Shown: piece by piece, positions 54,633 through 64,000 of the stretch
Layout of the letters: every line of letters begins with the position of its first letter
Position numbering within the stretch: position 1 is the stretch's first letter
DNA from: Symbiodinium natans
Lineage: Eukaryota > Sar > Dinophyceae > Suessiales > Symbiodiniaceae
Direction: 5' to 3'
Length of the DNA stretch: 64,000 bases
Assembly: GCA_905221605.1 (NCBI GenBank)
Contig: CAJNDS010002188.1
Coordinates: 312,001 to 376,000 of the forward strand
Translations under genes and position numbers: made by a program
The notes under the pieces: generated by a model
What the model was told of the DNA's origin: nothing
The model's database searches: none
The model's input: only the letters and a program-made list of their open reading frames with translations

Positions 54633-57225
54633 TCAGAGCCGCAGCTGGCTCCCGATGCTCTGCCACCAGACTTCCTTGAGCTCCTCCGGGTCGTAGGCGC
54701 TGCCGTTGCTGTGGAAGACGTCGTGAAACCACGGTCCTTCCTTGCCGATCTCCTCGGCCATGGGAACCGTCCACCATCGGCTGACATGAAAAGGGGATGG
54801 AACGGGAAGGAAGGAAGAAAAAAGGGGTTGGCAAGGAGAAGGGGGAGGGTGGAGGGGGAAGGGGCCACGTGGTTTGACCCAGATCCCTCCACTCTGCGGC
54901 CCAGTCGCAGTGTCCAGCCAGGTATTCCAAGGCACATGGGTGTTGGATCGGCCCTGGAAGAGCCCCCAGGTGTATCCCCAGGCGCCCTGCGCATGGCGAT
55001 GTTTGAGGAAATGTCCGTGGCACTGAAGGGATGATTCGAGGCCATGATGGTGTGCTGATGTCTTGAAAACAAGTTGGCAGCTGCCACTAGTCCCACAGGT
55101 GCCAGTGCAGATGGCACACGCCCAATTCCAAATCCGAAGACTTCTTCAAGCAGAAGACCCAAACATTTTGGCATCTTACTAGGAGCTTCAACAGATACAT
55201 GTAGGAGGAATGCGGGATGCCAGATGCAAGACTGGTGGCACATCGAACCCATCGACCCGTTAGCAACAACGGCACAACGAGAGAGTAGTCCAGGTTGAGG
55301 ATCACAATGGTCTGCCCTATAGTCTCCTCATGACTTCTGTACCCCACGCAGGACTTGTTGTTTCTCATTCTTATTCTTGCCATTGTTAAGCATTGTGCTG
55401 TATCCTCTTGCTTATGTGTTATTGTTGTGATTGGATCTACTTTCGGGTCGCCTGGAAAGTTAAGCGCGGGCCTAGTTGTTACAATGATTGGCTCACAATG
55501 ATGTCCACCCTGGCCCCACGTTTCCCGGCAATGGGGTCAAGGCAACGGCTTCGACTCTCCCACTCGCACAAGGCAAGGCTCGGGGGGCTTTGTAGGGTTT
55601 TAGGGCTCCAGGCATGATGCAGCAGCGCAGGCCGACGACTTCATCCCGAAATCCGCATAAAACCTTGACGTCAATAACAAGTATGATATGCTTCTATGAA
55701 TCGCACATTCACTACTGGCAAAGTATTTATTCATAGTCAGGGGCCTGGCGGCGCAGCACTGGGAGGCTGTTGGTCAGGGTGGAGTTCTGCGGCCGCGCCA
55801 TGAATTCCTTGCACACAGTAGCGCCGATACTCAACGACGAATATCATGTACGAGTCTGCCGGCGCACGTGATGCTGAGCCACCCTAACCCTAAACCACCC
55901 TAACCCCAAACCCTAAACCCTAAACCCTACACCCCTAAACCTTAAAGAGCTGCAATGCTCAGACAAGCTCTGGCCAAGAATCTGTTACCAGGACGGGCCC
56001 TCTTCCTTTCGCCGCCAGCTCGCTGACATGCCGCTCCAGTTCATCCGGAGAGCAGTAGCCTCACTTGCCCCGACTCCGAACTTTGCATCAGCTTGGTTTA
56101 GGGTTTAGGGTTTAGGGTTTAGGGTTTAGGGTTTAGGGTTTAGGGTTTAGGGTTTAGGGTTTAGGGTTTAGGGTTTAGGGTTTAGGGAAACTGCCCAAAA
56201 AAAAACAAGGAGCACCTGGGCAGCCCGAGGTGCAGTGGATTGAGACGATGTCGCTGAGCTCCGCAAACTCACTGTTTAGCACAGCCTTGCGCCAAAGCAC
56301 ACGAGCCCAAGACCATCAACTGATCCATGCGGGGGTTTCCCAGTTCAGGGGGCACTGATTATAATCCTACTATATTTGGGGGTGTATATTCGGGGGTCCC
56401 TTATCTTCGTAAACCCCCATTTGCAATAGCCGGTAGGCTACTAAGGGGGCCCCGGCCTTGAACTCCTTCACCTTCTCGTCCTCCTCACTGTGGGGGAAGT
56501 CCCAAACAGCCGTGGTCAGCGGCTGCACCGGATCCACCCCCCGTGCCCACTCAAAGGCCTGGCACAAAAATGGCAGCTCAAAAGGCTTTGGTAGTTACTG
56601 TAGTTAGAAACCATGCAAGACCCGAAGCTGTCCAAACTATCCCAAACTTCCCTACCTGTCTCAGCAAAGGCATGATTGTGTTGAGCTTGGGCCCATCCAG
56701 CAGCCAATGTTCCGGGTGCTTTCCCGGAGTCCAGCCGTTCATGGCGGCCAGTCTGGGCAGAATGAGGTGCTCGCTCTGTCGCATGGTAGGTTCATTGTAA
56801 ATATCCCAGATTGCCACGCGAGGATCGGTCGCGAAATGCCCAACCACAGAAGTTACATAGCGGTGCAAGCGGTTCGTTGCCCAGGCTTCTCCTTTGCCGA
56901 AGGCCCTCAGCACCGTGTGAGTCGGGCACTGCACCCAAGCACTGTTGTGAACGCCGGGCAAGTACAGGTCTTCGTCAGGCCCTCCTGAATCCGGTCGCCA
57001 GCAAGCATCGAAGAGGACGAGCATCGTTGACATTCCTGTCACTTCATTTTGGAGCGTTGCAGGCTTCCAAACTGGGCGCCTCATTCACAGCACCCGCAGT
57101 CCTTGCCGACGGAAAACATCCAGCAGCCGTGACACGCTTTGAAGGAAGTCTGGCCCGTCTCTGAAGAAGAGCTCTTCGTGCAGGAAGACACGCACCGCCG
57201 AGAACCCCGCCGCCCCTTGCACCAG
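54633..57225 (-). CDS. glycoside hydrolase (GH5-like, xylanase/cellulase type), eight exons
   Basis: This hydrolyses beta-glycosidic bonds in polysaccharides (family inference). Exons and phases agree throughout: 57102-57225 (V-R-V-F-L-H-E), 56656-57035 (M-L-V-L-F-D-A-C-W, P-G-V-H-N-S-A-W-V-Q, and W-D-I-Y-N-E-P with the acid/base Glu), 56472-56558 (A-F-E-W-A-R-G-V-D-P), 56216-56267 (S-D-I-V-S-I-H), 55983-56059 (S-P-D-E-L-E-R-H-V-S-E-L), 55745-55807 (E-F-M-A-R-P, whose Glu is the likely nucleophile), 54898-54986 (G-A-W-G-Y-T-W-G-L-F-Q-G and P-W-N-T-W) and 54633-54780 (W-F-H-D-V-F-H-S-N-G, stop TGA). The coding sum is 1020 bp, or 339 residues. Introns use GT (three), GC (two) and apparently GA (two) donors. 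The 5' end is unsure: N-terminal sequence is missing and an upstream exon near 57271 (S-P-D-A-W-N-E) is possible. Two introns hold telomere-like blocks. Confidence 0.8.
55881..55942 (-). repeat. degenerate CCCTAAA block inside an intron
   Basis: It lies in the hydrolase intron 55808-55982, about 40 bp past the donor. On the gene strand it reads TTTAGGG. Confidence 0.9.
56097..56187 (+). repeat. (TTTAGGG)13 perfect array inside an intron
   Basis: It fills most of the 156-bp hydrolase intron 56060-56215, ending 37 bp before the acceptor. On the gene strand it reads CCCTAAA. Confidence 0.97.
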
Positions 57226-57271
57226 CTTGTGAGGTGTACACTGCACGCACATGAAACTTAGAATACCAACC

Positions 57272-59925
57272 TCATTCCAAGCGTCTGGCGATGCGGAGCT
57301 CACGTTCAGCCGCAAGGAGCCTCCCAGACACCCCTCTATGACACTGTCTGGAGTAGTAGTGGCAGACTATTGCAGCTGACTGCTCTGTGCTTCCGGACCT
57401 GCTGCTAAACGCTGCAGTACCGCCACGTTGCTGTGATCGGGGGAACCCAGAAACTGAATCCGATCCCCCTCGACAACATCTGCACACAATGGCGGCCAAC
57501 TTGGCCCCTGGCGTCGTATCAAACCATCGCGTATCAAAAAGGTCGAAGACATTGGCACAGTGCGCTGGGAGATAGTTTGCCTTGGCAAGGCTGTTCTATG
57601 TTTGTTGTACACGCGCGTGCGCCTAGAAGCACCTCGGCCTGTTCCCCTAAACCAGAAACCCTAAACCCATCTGTTTAATTCATACCTCCACATGTACAGA
57701 GTTGTTTTGTCAAAAACCCCGCGGCAGACTACTTTGCATTACAGCGGCTTTTGTATGGGCAAATTCAACCGCATTTAAAGAAAATTTTCGGGGGGGGGGG
57801 GTCAAAAATCTGTCTGCAGGCTTCTGTCGTCTTTCAAGAGGCCGAAGCTTGATCTAGAAGCTGAGGCCCTTCAGAAAGCTAGGATTTCTTATGTGATGCC
57901 TTACTGGAGGAGAGAGAAGTTTTCATTCTTTCCTGAGCTACCCGATATGGGCTCTGCCCGGCAAAGACAGCACCACATACCACAATTGTGGCAGACCCTG
58001 GGGGGCCTTTCTCCGAACCAATTCTTCGCCATTCAGGTCCAATAGAGATTCAATACATTCCTAGTGTTTTCAATACGCTCCTAGTGGTGTTTAATGGAGA
58101 CTCAATACATTGCCATGGTCTTTTTGTTGCGGCGCCCTGCCTTTCTTATTGCGGTGGGGGGGGGGGGCTCAACAGGGCCCAACAGATGCTCGGATTAAGC
58201 CTAAACCCTAAACCCTAAACCCTAAACCCCAAACCCTAAACCCCAAACCCCAAACCCCAAACCCTAAACCGTGCGGCAAAACGTTTTGACGTATTGACAC
58301 CGGGGCACCCCCAGGCGCCAGCTCTCTCCACGTCCCCAGGCACGGGCACGCTCCGCGCTCCATCGTCCCGTCGCGAGATGGAGCAGATAGGGCAGCCTGG
58401 GTTTCTTAAAAAGGGTTTAGGGTTTAGGGTTTCGGGTTTAGGGTTTAGGGTTTAGGGCAACATTCATGAACTTGTCAGACTGCAAGGGGGGCGAGAAGGT
58501 GCAGGGTCGTCTTTTGAGGTCTGTCTACAGAGGTCCAGGACTTTCATGCTCATGCCCTCATATCAGGCCGATATGCAAAAACCTTCAAGATGAGGGGAAA
58601 ACTAAAAATGCCTATGGGAATCTCTGGAACCCATAGCCGGGGCCGAAGTGAGTTTAAGGTTCGTAAACAGCAATCCGGCAGCAGCCAGCGCATCGGCGGA
58701 ATCAGGCTGCGCAGGCTCAACGTTGGCGATTTGTACAGAGAAACGCTAGGGTTTAGGGTTTTTTTCGGGTTTCGGGTTTCGAGTTTAGGGTAAAAAGAGC
58801 CTGCTGAAGCACCATGACCTTCATGACCCCAGTCCGGAGCCAAATGCTGCGTTAAAGCAGGCTGACCCGGCTTGGCTTAGCTCCCAAGTTTTCAGCACGG
58901 CGCGAGAGGGAGAGTGAAGAGTGGTTTTGACGTGAGCTCCCCACGACGTGGCCGCTTCCGCCTGGCTGGCAAAATGAAGCGGAGCGACGGCAACATAACA
59001 GACTGGCTAACTGGCTAACTGGCTAACAGTTTGTTTCTGGCATGCAGACAAGCCTGCCCTTGCCATTCTTCACCGTCTTCTCCCGTGAACCTTTGCGGCT
59101 CCAGTCAACATATCTTTCCCGACTCAGACACTGCAGGAAGCAACAGGCCCCTGTGGATCTGCAGATGCTTCCCCCCGTTGCCTTTCCGACTCGTTATGAC
59201 AGGTGTGCCCACCAGAAAGCACCAGGCGAACTTACATCCCATTCATGGGTAGTGAGAAATGGTCAAGAAAAGTGCTACCCAAACTTGCCCTCCCTACCCC
59301 CCCCCTTAAAACTCTATTGCAGGCTACTGCTTTGTGACCAAGAGGCTGCTCCCACGCCGCTTGCGTCGCTCCTTTGTGCGTCCTGAGCTGCGCTCATCTC
59401 TGAAATCTCTCGAAGGAGGAAATTTCAGGCGACGACATATTCGAAGCAAGTCAAACGGAATGACTTACGGGTTCTTGCTTCAACACAAGGTGGTATGGGA
59501 CGACAGGCTCAACGGTGTCACCAAAAAGCACGTCTTAGGGTTGAGCTAGGGCTTAAGGATGTTTGGGGCTTATCTTGGTGATCACTCTCGGACGCAATGA
59601 GAGTCTAGGGTCTGCTACTCGCCCCCCCTTCTCGGGTGTTAAGGATTCCTGTCTGCATAGAGGTCAAGGAAGGATGGTTTCCCCGCCCAAGGGGCATGAC
59701 TATCAAGCTGGCCTTAACTTGAGCTAAACGCGAACCTCTCCGTTTCTGCGCGGCCTGAAGCAGCAGAGCAAGATCGAATAGGAAATGGAGGCCCTTTCTC
59801 GGGCAGCCACCCTTTCTGCTTCGGCTGCGCTTTTCGCGACTGCCCGATCCCATGCCATGGATATCTAGACCCTAACCCTCGACCCACAAACATCATCAAG
59901 ACCCTCAAACATCTGGCAATGCGAG
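57272..59925. other. no firm gene
   Basis: Upstream exons of the hydrolase may lie at 57270-57600 but no family motif was found. Telomere-like pair: CCCTAAA 58201-58270 and TTTAGGG 58416-58458 (gap about 145 bp). G runs at 57791 and 58147. Triple ACTGGCTA repeat at 59003-59026. Confidence 0.4.
58201..58458. repeat. telomere-like pair, gap about 145 bp
   Basis: CCCTAAA and CCCCAAA units (58201-58270), then TTTAGGG units (58416-58458). Confidence 0.9.
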
Positions 59926-60081
59926 TTAGGACGGCAGAGTCTGCACAAGCCTTGTTCGTATCTTTTGAGCTTCTCCAAACACACCCATGCCCAGAGTGGA
60001 CACCATAGAACATGCTGCAAAGGGAATGCCCAAGAGATTTGCCAGGTACCCGTATTCCATGCGCATCTCATAGAGTCTCAT
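59926..60081 (-). CDS. candidate short exon, hydrophobic
   Basis: From ATG at 60081 the minus strand reads M-R-L-Y-E-M-R-M-E-Y-G-Y-L-A-N-L-L-G then I-P-F-A-A-C-S-M-V-S-T-L-G-M-G-V-F-G, and stops at 59926. It looks like the start of a membrane protein, and an ACAAG/GCTTG site could be a GC donor. No family is recognised. Confidence 0.3.
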   Translation of the reverse strand: MRLYEMRMEYGYLANLLGIPFAACSMVSTLGMGVFGEAQKIRTRLVQTLPS

Positions 60082-60585
60082 GACGTCTTAGCAGCTTGAA
60101 AGTCCATGGAGTGTCGGGACATCAACAGCTGACACGGATGCCGGCAATGTCTGCCACAGCTGTGCACGATAGAGGTGCTCCACCGCCTTTTGGCAAAAAA
60201 TCACAAATTGCAGCTCAAAGCATTGCATGCATTTTCTTGGCGCATCTTGAAGCGATCTGGCACCGGCCTGTCACAGGTGCATGGTGCATCATGGGTCACG
60301 CCCGCACTTCATTTCGCGCGCTGTAGCAACCAGCGCAACCGTTGCTACATCTTGCGACCTGTGACAGGGAGGGCCTGGCGATTCCTCAGCCCTCCAGACC
60401 AGAGGAACCACCCTACTCACTCTACTCTACTGCCAGGGTGGGGATCACAGTTCGCGGTGCTTGCAGGAAGCTTGTCGAGTGCGATTCCCACCTAGCTACT
60501 AGCAAACAGTTTCGGGGGCATCGCGGCACCCGCGCTGCAGCATCAGCATTACAACTGGACTGTTGGGACTCAGGCCCTTCGGGAC

Positions 60586-60670
60586 CACATGAACCCTAAA
60601 AGGGTTTATGTCCCATATACCATAGTCCGAAGTATAGTCGTATGTATGATCCCAAATTTGGGTTCATGTG
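60586..60670. mobile_element. MITE-like hairpin
   Basis: Perfect 11-bp inverted ends CACATGAACCC and GGGTTCATGTG at 60586 and 60660, with a second partial match (AGGGTTTATGTCCC) inside. No coding sequence. Confidence 0.5.
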
Positions 60671-60930
60671 ATCTTCGGGAAGGAGGTGCAGAGAGGCAAC
60701 GCAGTGTGAGCCGCAACTTCCCAGTTTGGTGAGACAGTCCCAGACCCTGAAAGTTCCATCAGCAGCCATTCGCCTGCAAAGCCAGAGCGGTAGACCCCTT
60801 GTCCACTAGCGAGGTCTGCTCCTTTTAGGCTCTGACAACAACTTCGTGGTCTACTCTCCAAACTGACCCGACACAAGGGGAGCTACTCAGCTACCCTTTT
60901 GCAAGGACCTTGTGTGTTCCCGGCTTGATT

Positions 60931-61345
60931 CCCTAAACCCTAAACCCTAAACCCTAAACCCTTTTGCATCTGGACTCCTCTAAACCCTAAACCCCAAACC
61001 CTAAACCCTAGTCCACAGGGCTCTGATTTCCGCCTCAAACGAGCTTTGGCTCCTCCAACGAGCCCCAGCGACCTGATGCGGCTCGGGGCTGCGTCTGGTT
61101 TTCCCTGTTTTCCCCGGGTTTTTGGTTTAGGGTTTCGACTCTCACACTCGCACAAGGCCGGCAAGGCTTCGGTTGGGATCCTCTCTGGTGATACAGCCCA
61201 CAAGTTTCTGCAAACTTCATGACTTCAAGACTCGCCCTCAAGACAACTCAAATGGTGTGACTACTCAGGTTTAGGGTTTAGGGTTTAGGGTTTAGGGTTT
61301 AGGGTTTAGGGTTTAGGGTTTAGGGTTTAGGGTTTAGGGTTCAGG
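60931..61345. repeat. telomere-like pair, gap about 259 bp
   Basis: CCCTAAA units (60931-61009) and TTTAGGG units (61268-61345). The gap contains one copy of the dispersed motif. Confidence 0.95.
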
Positions 61346-61925
61346 GTTCAGGGCTTAGGGTTCAGGCTTTTTCTTTGAACTGTCCCTCCACATTGCAGGG
61401 ATTCCTGGGGATCAGGGTTCGGGCGCGAGTATAACATATTTAGGTACGTGGACCCTAGGGAAGCTTAGGGTTCAGGGCTTAGGGGAAAAGACCTACCTTT
61501 CACCTACTTGGGGCTCTTCACCTAACCCAGGATGGCCCGTAAAACCCTCCGAAGATAAAATGCAAATGTGATCTTCTTAAACCTAGTAAGGGAAATGCCC
61601 AAAATGTCCCAAGGGCCTGCCTAGCAACATTTACTTTAGCCACTCCGACACATTCTGCTTCAAGCTCGACCCGCTTGCTGCTGGCTCCCCCCAGGAAACT
61701 GCCAGTCAAACTGGGGGGCCGTGTCGCAAGCCGAGGGGACACAACGACACCTTCTTCCACTTCCACTTTCTGCGGTTTCGATGTAAGGGGTAAGGGAAGC
61801 CCGCAGCACGCCATCTGGAAATTCACATGCCGGCATGACGCACACGACCTCGTGTTGCTTCCAGATCTGCCTTGATGTGAGAGAAGACACACATCTGCAG
61901 CAGCCGACAAGTTGCAGACACCTGC

Positions 61926-63100
61926 CTTGTGCTCCTGGTGCTCCATTTCGGCCCTGACGGCCTCTGCCTTGCGAGAAGGACATTCTGCATGGCCTCTCCA
62001 AAACATCCCCCTGCCCTTGTGGCTGAATTCCAGGGCCTCCAGAGGAGCGATGCCCAGCTCCAACGCCAGCTCGACGAACTCCTGCAAAAGAAGGTGCGGG
62101 GCCCTTTAGGGCCGAACCATATTTTGGGTAGTAATACCACCAGCCACCCCATGAGCGGCTTACTTATACAGCGCGGATTTCTCATATTTGGGATGATGAT
62201 ACCACCTTTTGGATTCAGGATGTTCATGGGCTATTCCGATGCTGGAAGCGCTAACGGGCAGGTAGTAATGACGCAATGGGGGAGCGTAGGGGGGAGTGTA
62301 GGAAGCAGCAGGTCATGGGTGGGTTAATGGTAGACTGGTCGTATTCTCCCCCCAAACGGGCAAAGGTTCCGCTAGCTGTTCAGGGTTCAAGTGCTGTGAC
62401 ACGCCGCCTCGAAGTCGATCTTGCCGCTTGAGTCCGTGTCGAAGCCTTTGGTGTATCATCGCTCACACGACATGTTCGACACTCACTATTGACTCGTTGG
62501 TCTTGGCATGCATGTATTTCGACAGACCCTCTAACTCCCTCTCACCAGGAAGAGGAATACAAGGCAACTACCTAGTTCCACTCAGCAAGGGGCCCGATCG
62601 AAGACTGTACAGAATTAATCCAGCTTCGAAGAAGGTACGAACGGCACCGAGATTGCTTAGGAACCTCGAGGCTTGGGCCTTCGCAGCTGCTTGTGGCAGC
62701 CGCTGAGCACCCAAATCCATGCCAGAACTCCAAGCATCAAGCCGATTCTAGCAAGCAGCGCTCCACCGAGCAAAACCGACACTAAGGGTCGCGGACGGAA
62801 GACGCAGCAGGGCCCGTCAACCGCCCCCCCCTACTACGCCGGGTCCTCCCGAGCACTACCTAGTTCTGAGCTCCTCTTGAACCCGGAACTGAGTGCCACG
62901 CCAGAATCCCTACATCCTACATGCGAGTCTAAACCTTCAAAGATTCAGTGGTTCGGGGGCTTAGGCTGCCACAGTCCCTCCTAGCATACCCGACTATACT
63001 AAGGGACTCGTTAACCTAGAATCCACCCCAACCTCTGGGCACAAGGCGGTTGAACATGTCTTTCATGGCCTTCTCATCGACCTTGTAGTTTCGCCTGTAC
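61926..63100 (-). CDS. EF-hand calcium-binding protein (three exons seen)
   Basis: EF-hand proteins bind calcium through a helix-loop-helix and act in signalling. Exon 1 (63033-63100) reads Y-R-R-N-Y-K-V-D-E-K-A-M-K-D-M-F-N-R-L. Exon 2 is a 38-bp micro-exon (62408-62445) coding F-D-T-D-S-S-G-K-I-D-F-E. Exon 3 (61926-62081) starts E-F-V-E-L-A-L-E-L-G after a CTTCTTTTGCAG acceptor. Spliced, the loop is D-T-D-S-S-G-K-I-D-F-E-E, a complete canonical loop with Glu at position 12, and phases match at both joints (1 and 0). Intron 1 is GT-AG (587 bp); intron 2 is GC-AG (326 bp). Exon 3 probably ends at a strong AAG/GCAGGT GC donor. Upstream exons, and perhaps a second EF-hand or a kinase domain, are missing from view. 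Confidence 0.75.
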
Positions 63101-64000
63101 CTGAGAGACGCACATAGCTTCCGAATTTGTTTTCGCAGAGGGGGGGGGATCCCTTTAAGGAGGTTCTAGGATACTTGAGGGGGCAGAGGAACCCTCACAT
63201 TGTTGTTTGCCCCTGGTCCTCCTCCCCCTTCCTTGCAACACAGCAGCTTCCGAGACACCTTCACCACGGGCTCTTCCTGAGCAACCGGGGGAACACGATA
63301 CGTAAGCAGGGCACTCCTACTGAGCTCCTTGCTGGGTCCACTTCATATACATAAGTATATATATATAATACACACATATATGAGGTTGAATGTTCATTCT
63401 CACGACATATGCTTCTCCTGTTTACAAAATGTTTCTGCACAAAGCCTCGCTCAGAGCTGAGCTAGCCACCTTGGCCGCTTCGGGCTTGGCCGCGAGCTCG
63501 GTCCTTGTGAGTTGCAGACTTCGAGAGGAGCCCCCTCCTCCCTTGAATTTGAACTTCCCGAAAGATGTTAACTACGGATTGCTACCACCAAGAATGACAA
63601 CACTGAAAAATGACGGAAGACCCTTTTGGCTTTGCACTCCGACCCATCGAACACTTTCAGGCTCTTGAATCCAAGGCCGGCACCCATCGGCTGATTGCAG
63701 ACGCCTGGACTTGATGCCAAGAGGGAGGATGCCTTCATAAAAGTCGGGTGATTGTCAAAAGTATGATCCCTTTTGGGGTACCCTATATAAATAGGTGCCG
63801 TATTATAATAGGGATCAAAAGAGGGACCATAATTTTGACAACCGAGAATGTGCTGAGCGGAGCCTGGCGAGGTCTTCCGCCACCTGGGCTTCACGGGCTT
63901 CTCTTACTTCCGGCTGCAGGACGAAGCATCACATGGAACCTCCCAGCCTTCCGGCATGAACTGCGTAACTACGTCACCCTCACATATTGCGCGCCATGCT
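63101..64000. other. no firm gene
   Basis: This should hold upstream exons of the EF-hand gene, but none is recognisable. A plus-strand frame at 63390-63668 (92 codons) has no motifs. An AT-rich repeat lies at 63352-63385 and a MITE-like element at 63752-63841. Confidence 0.4.
63752..63841. mobile_element. MITE-like element, about 90 bp
   Basis: Left end TTGTCAAAAGTATGATCCCT and right end AGGGACCATAATTTTGACAA form an imperfect terminal inverted repeat of about 20 bp. The core is AT-rich. Related words occur at 6790 and 11742. Confidence 0.6.

Larger units (their letters stand above)
60082..61925. other. no firm gene; repeats
   Basis: Hairpin at 60586-60670; telomere-like pair at 60931-61009 and 61268-61345; the dispersed TTCGACTCTCACACTCG motif at 61133. 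An open minus-strand frame runs on from the EF-hand exon 3 to 61518 without a stop (K-P-Q-K-V-E-V-E-E-G-V-V-V-S) and may hold a further exon. Confidence 0.4.

Noticed and set aside
55087-55383. Separate gene inside the hydrolase intron
   Set aside because: The frame has no motif and lies within the 758-bp GC-AG intron between two verified exons.

Overview
The window looks like nuclear DNA of a dinoflagellate. The grounds are: introns with GC and apparent GA donor sites next to GT ones, checked here by reading phase and family alignment; nearly all supported genes on the minus strand, as in dinoflagellate unidirectional gene tracts; RCC1-type repeats and a G-R-W strand motif that I associate with dinoflagellate proteins; low gene density; and dozens of internal TTTAGGG/CCCTAAA blocks. 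There is no prokaryotic operon structure, rRNA, tRNA or CRISPR array. Species cannot be told from this sequence.

Layout. 2.0-4.8 kb: minus-strand exons of a B-box-like helical protein and a family 25 glycosyltransferase. 8.8-11.0 kb: an intronless multi-pass membrane protein and a small downstream exon cluster. 15.0-16.0 kb: a single-pass membrane protein with a very acidic tail. 17.9-18.0 kb: a SET-like exon. 19.5-20.1 kb: a broken membrane-protein gene. 25.6-26.3 kb: an acidic Leu-Glu-Glu-Gly repeat protein. 33.7-35.6 kb: a visibly AT-rich island with a decayed DDE integrase (plus strand) and decayed reading frames (minus strand). 35.8-36.8 kb: an RCC1-repeat gene with near-identical 117-bp repeats. 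45.0-48.1 kb: scattered minus-strand exons. 51.0-53.8 kb: a small two-exon candidate and a three-exon sodium:solute symporter. 54.6-57.2 kb: an eight-exon glycoside hydrolase. 61.9-63.1 kb: an EF-hand gene whose calcium loop is split by an intron.

The most striking signal is the arrangement of the telomere-like blocks. A CCCTAAA block is repeatedly followed on the plus strand by a TTTAGGG block after only about 90-156 bp (12 cases, seven of them 117-125 bp), while the reverse order (TTTAGGG then CCCTAAA) is usually separated by 1 kb or more. In the one place where I can prove the gene structure, the glycoside hydrolase, the short gap holds a 77-bp exon and both blocks lie in the flanking introns. 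Several other short gaps hold exon-like segments with splice signals. I infer that many introns here carry TTTAGGG on their 5' side and CCCTAAA on their 3' side. A short motif (TTCGACTCTCACACTCG plus a CACAAGGC tail) recurs about nine times near these blocks.

Caveat: exon calls rest on reading by eye. An open frame of about 30 codons is expected by chance in this base composition, so only exons with family motifs or matched splice phases are given high confidence.
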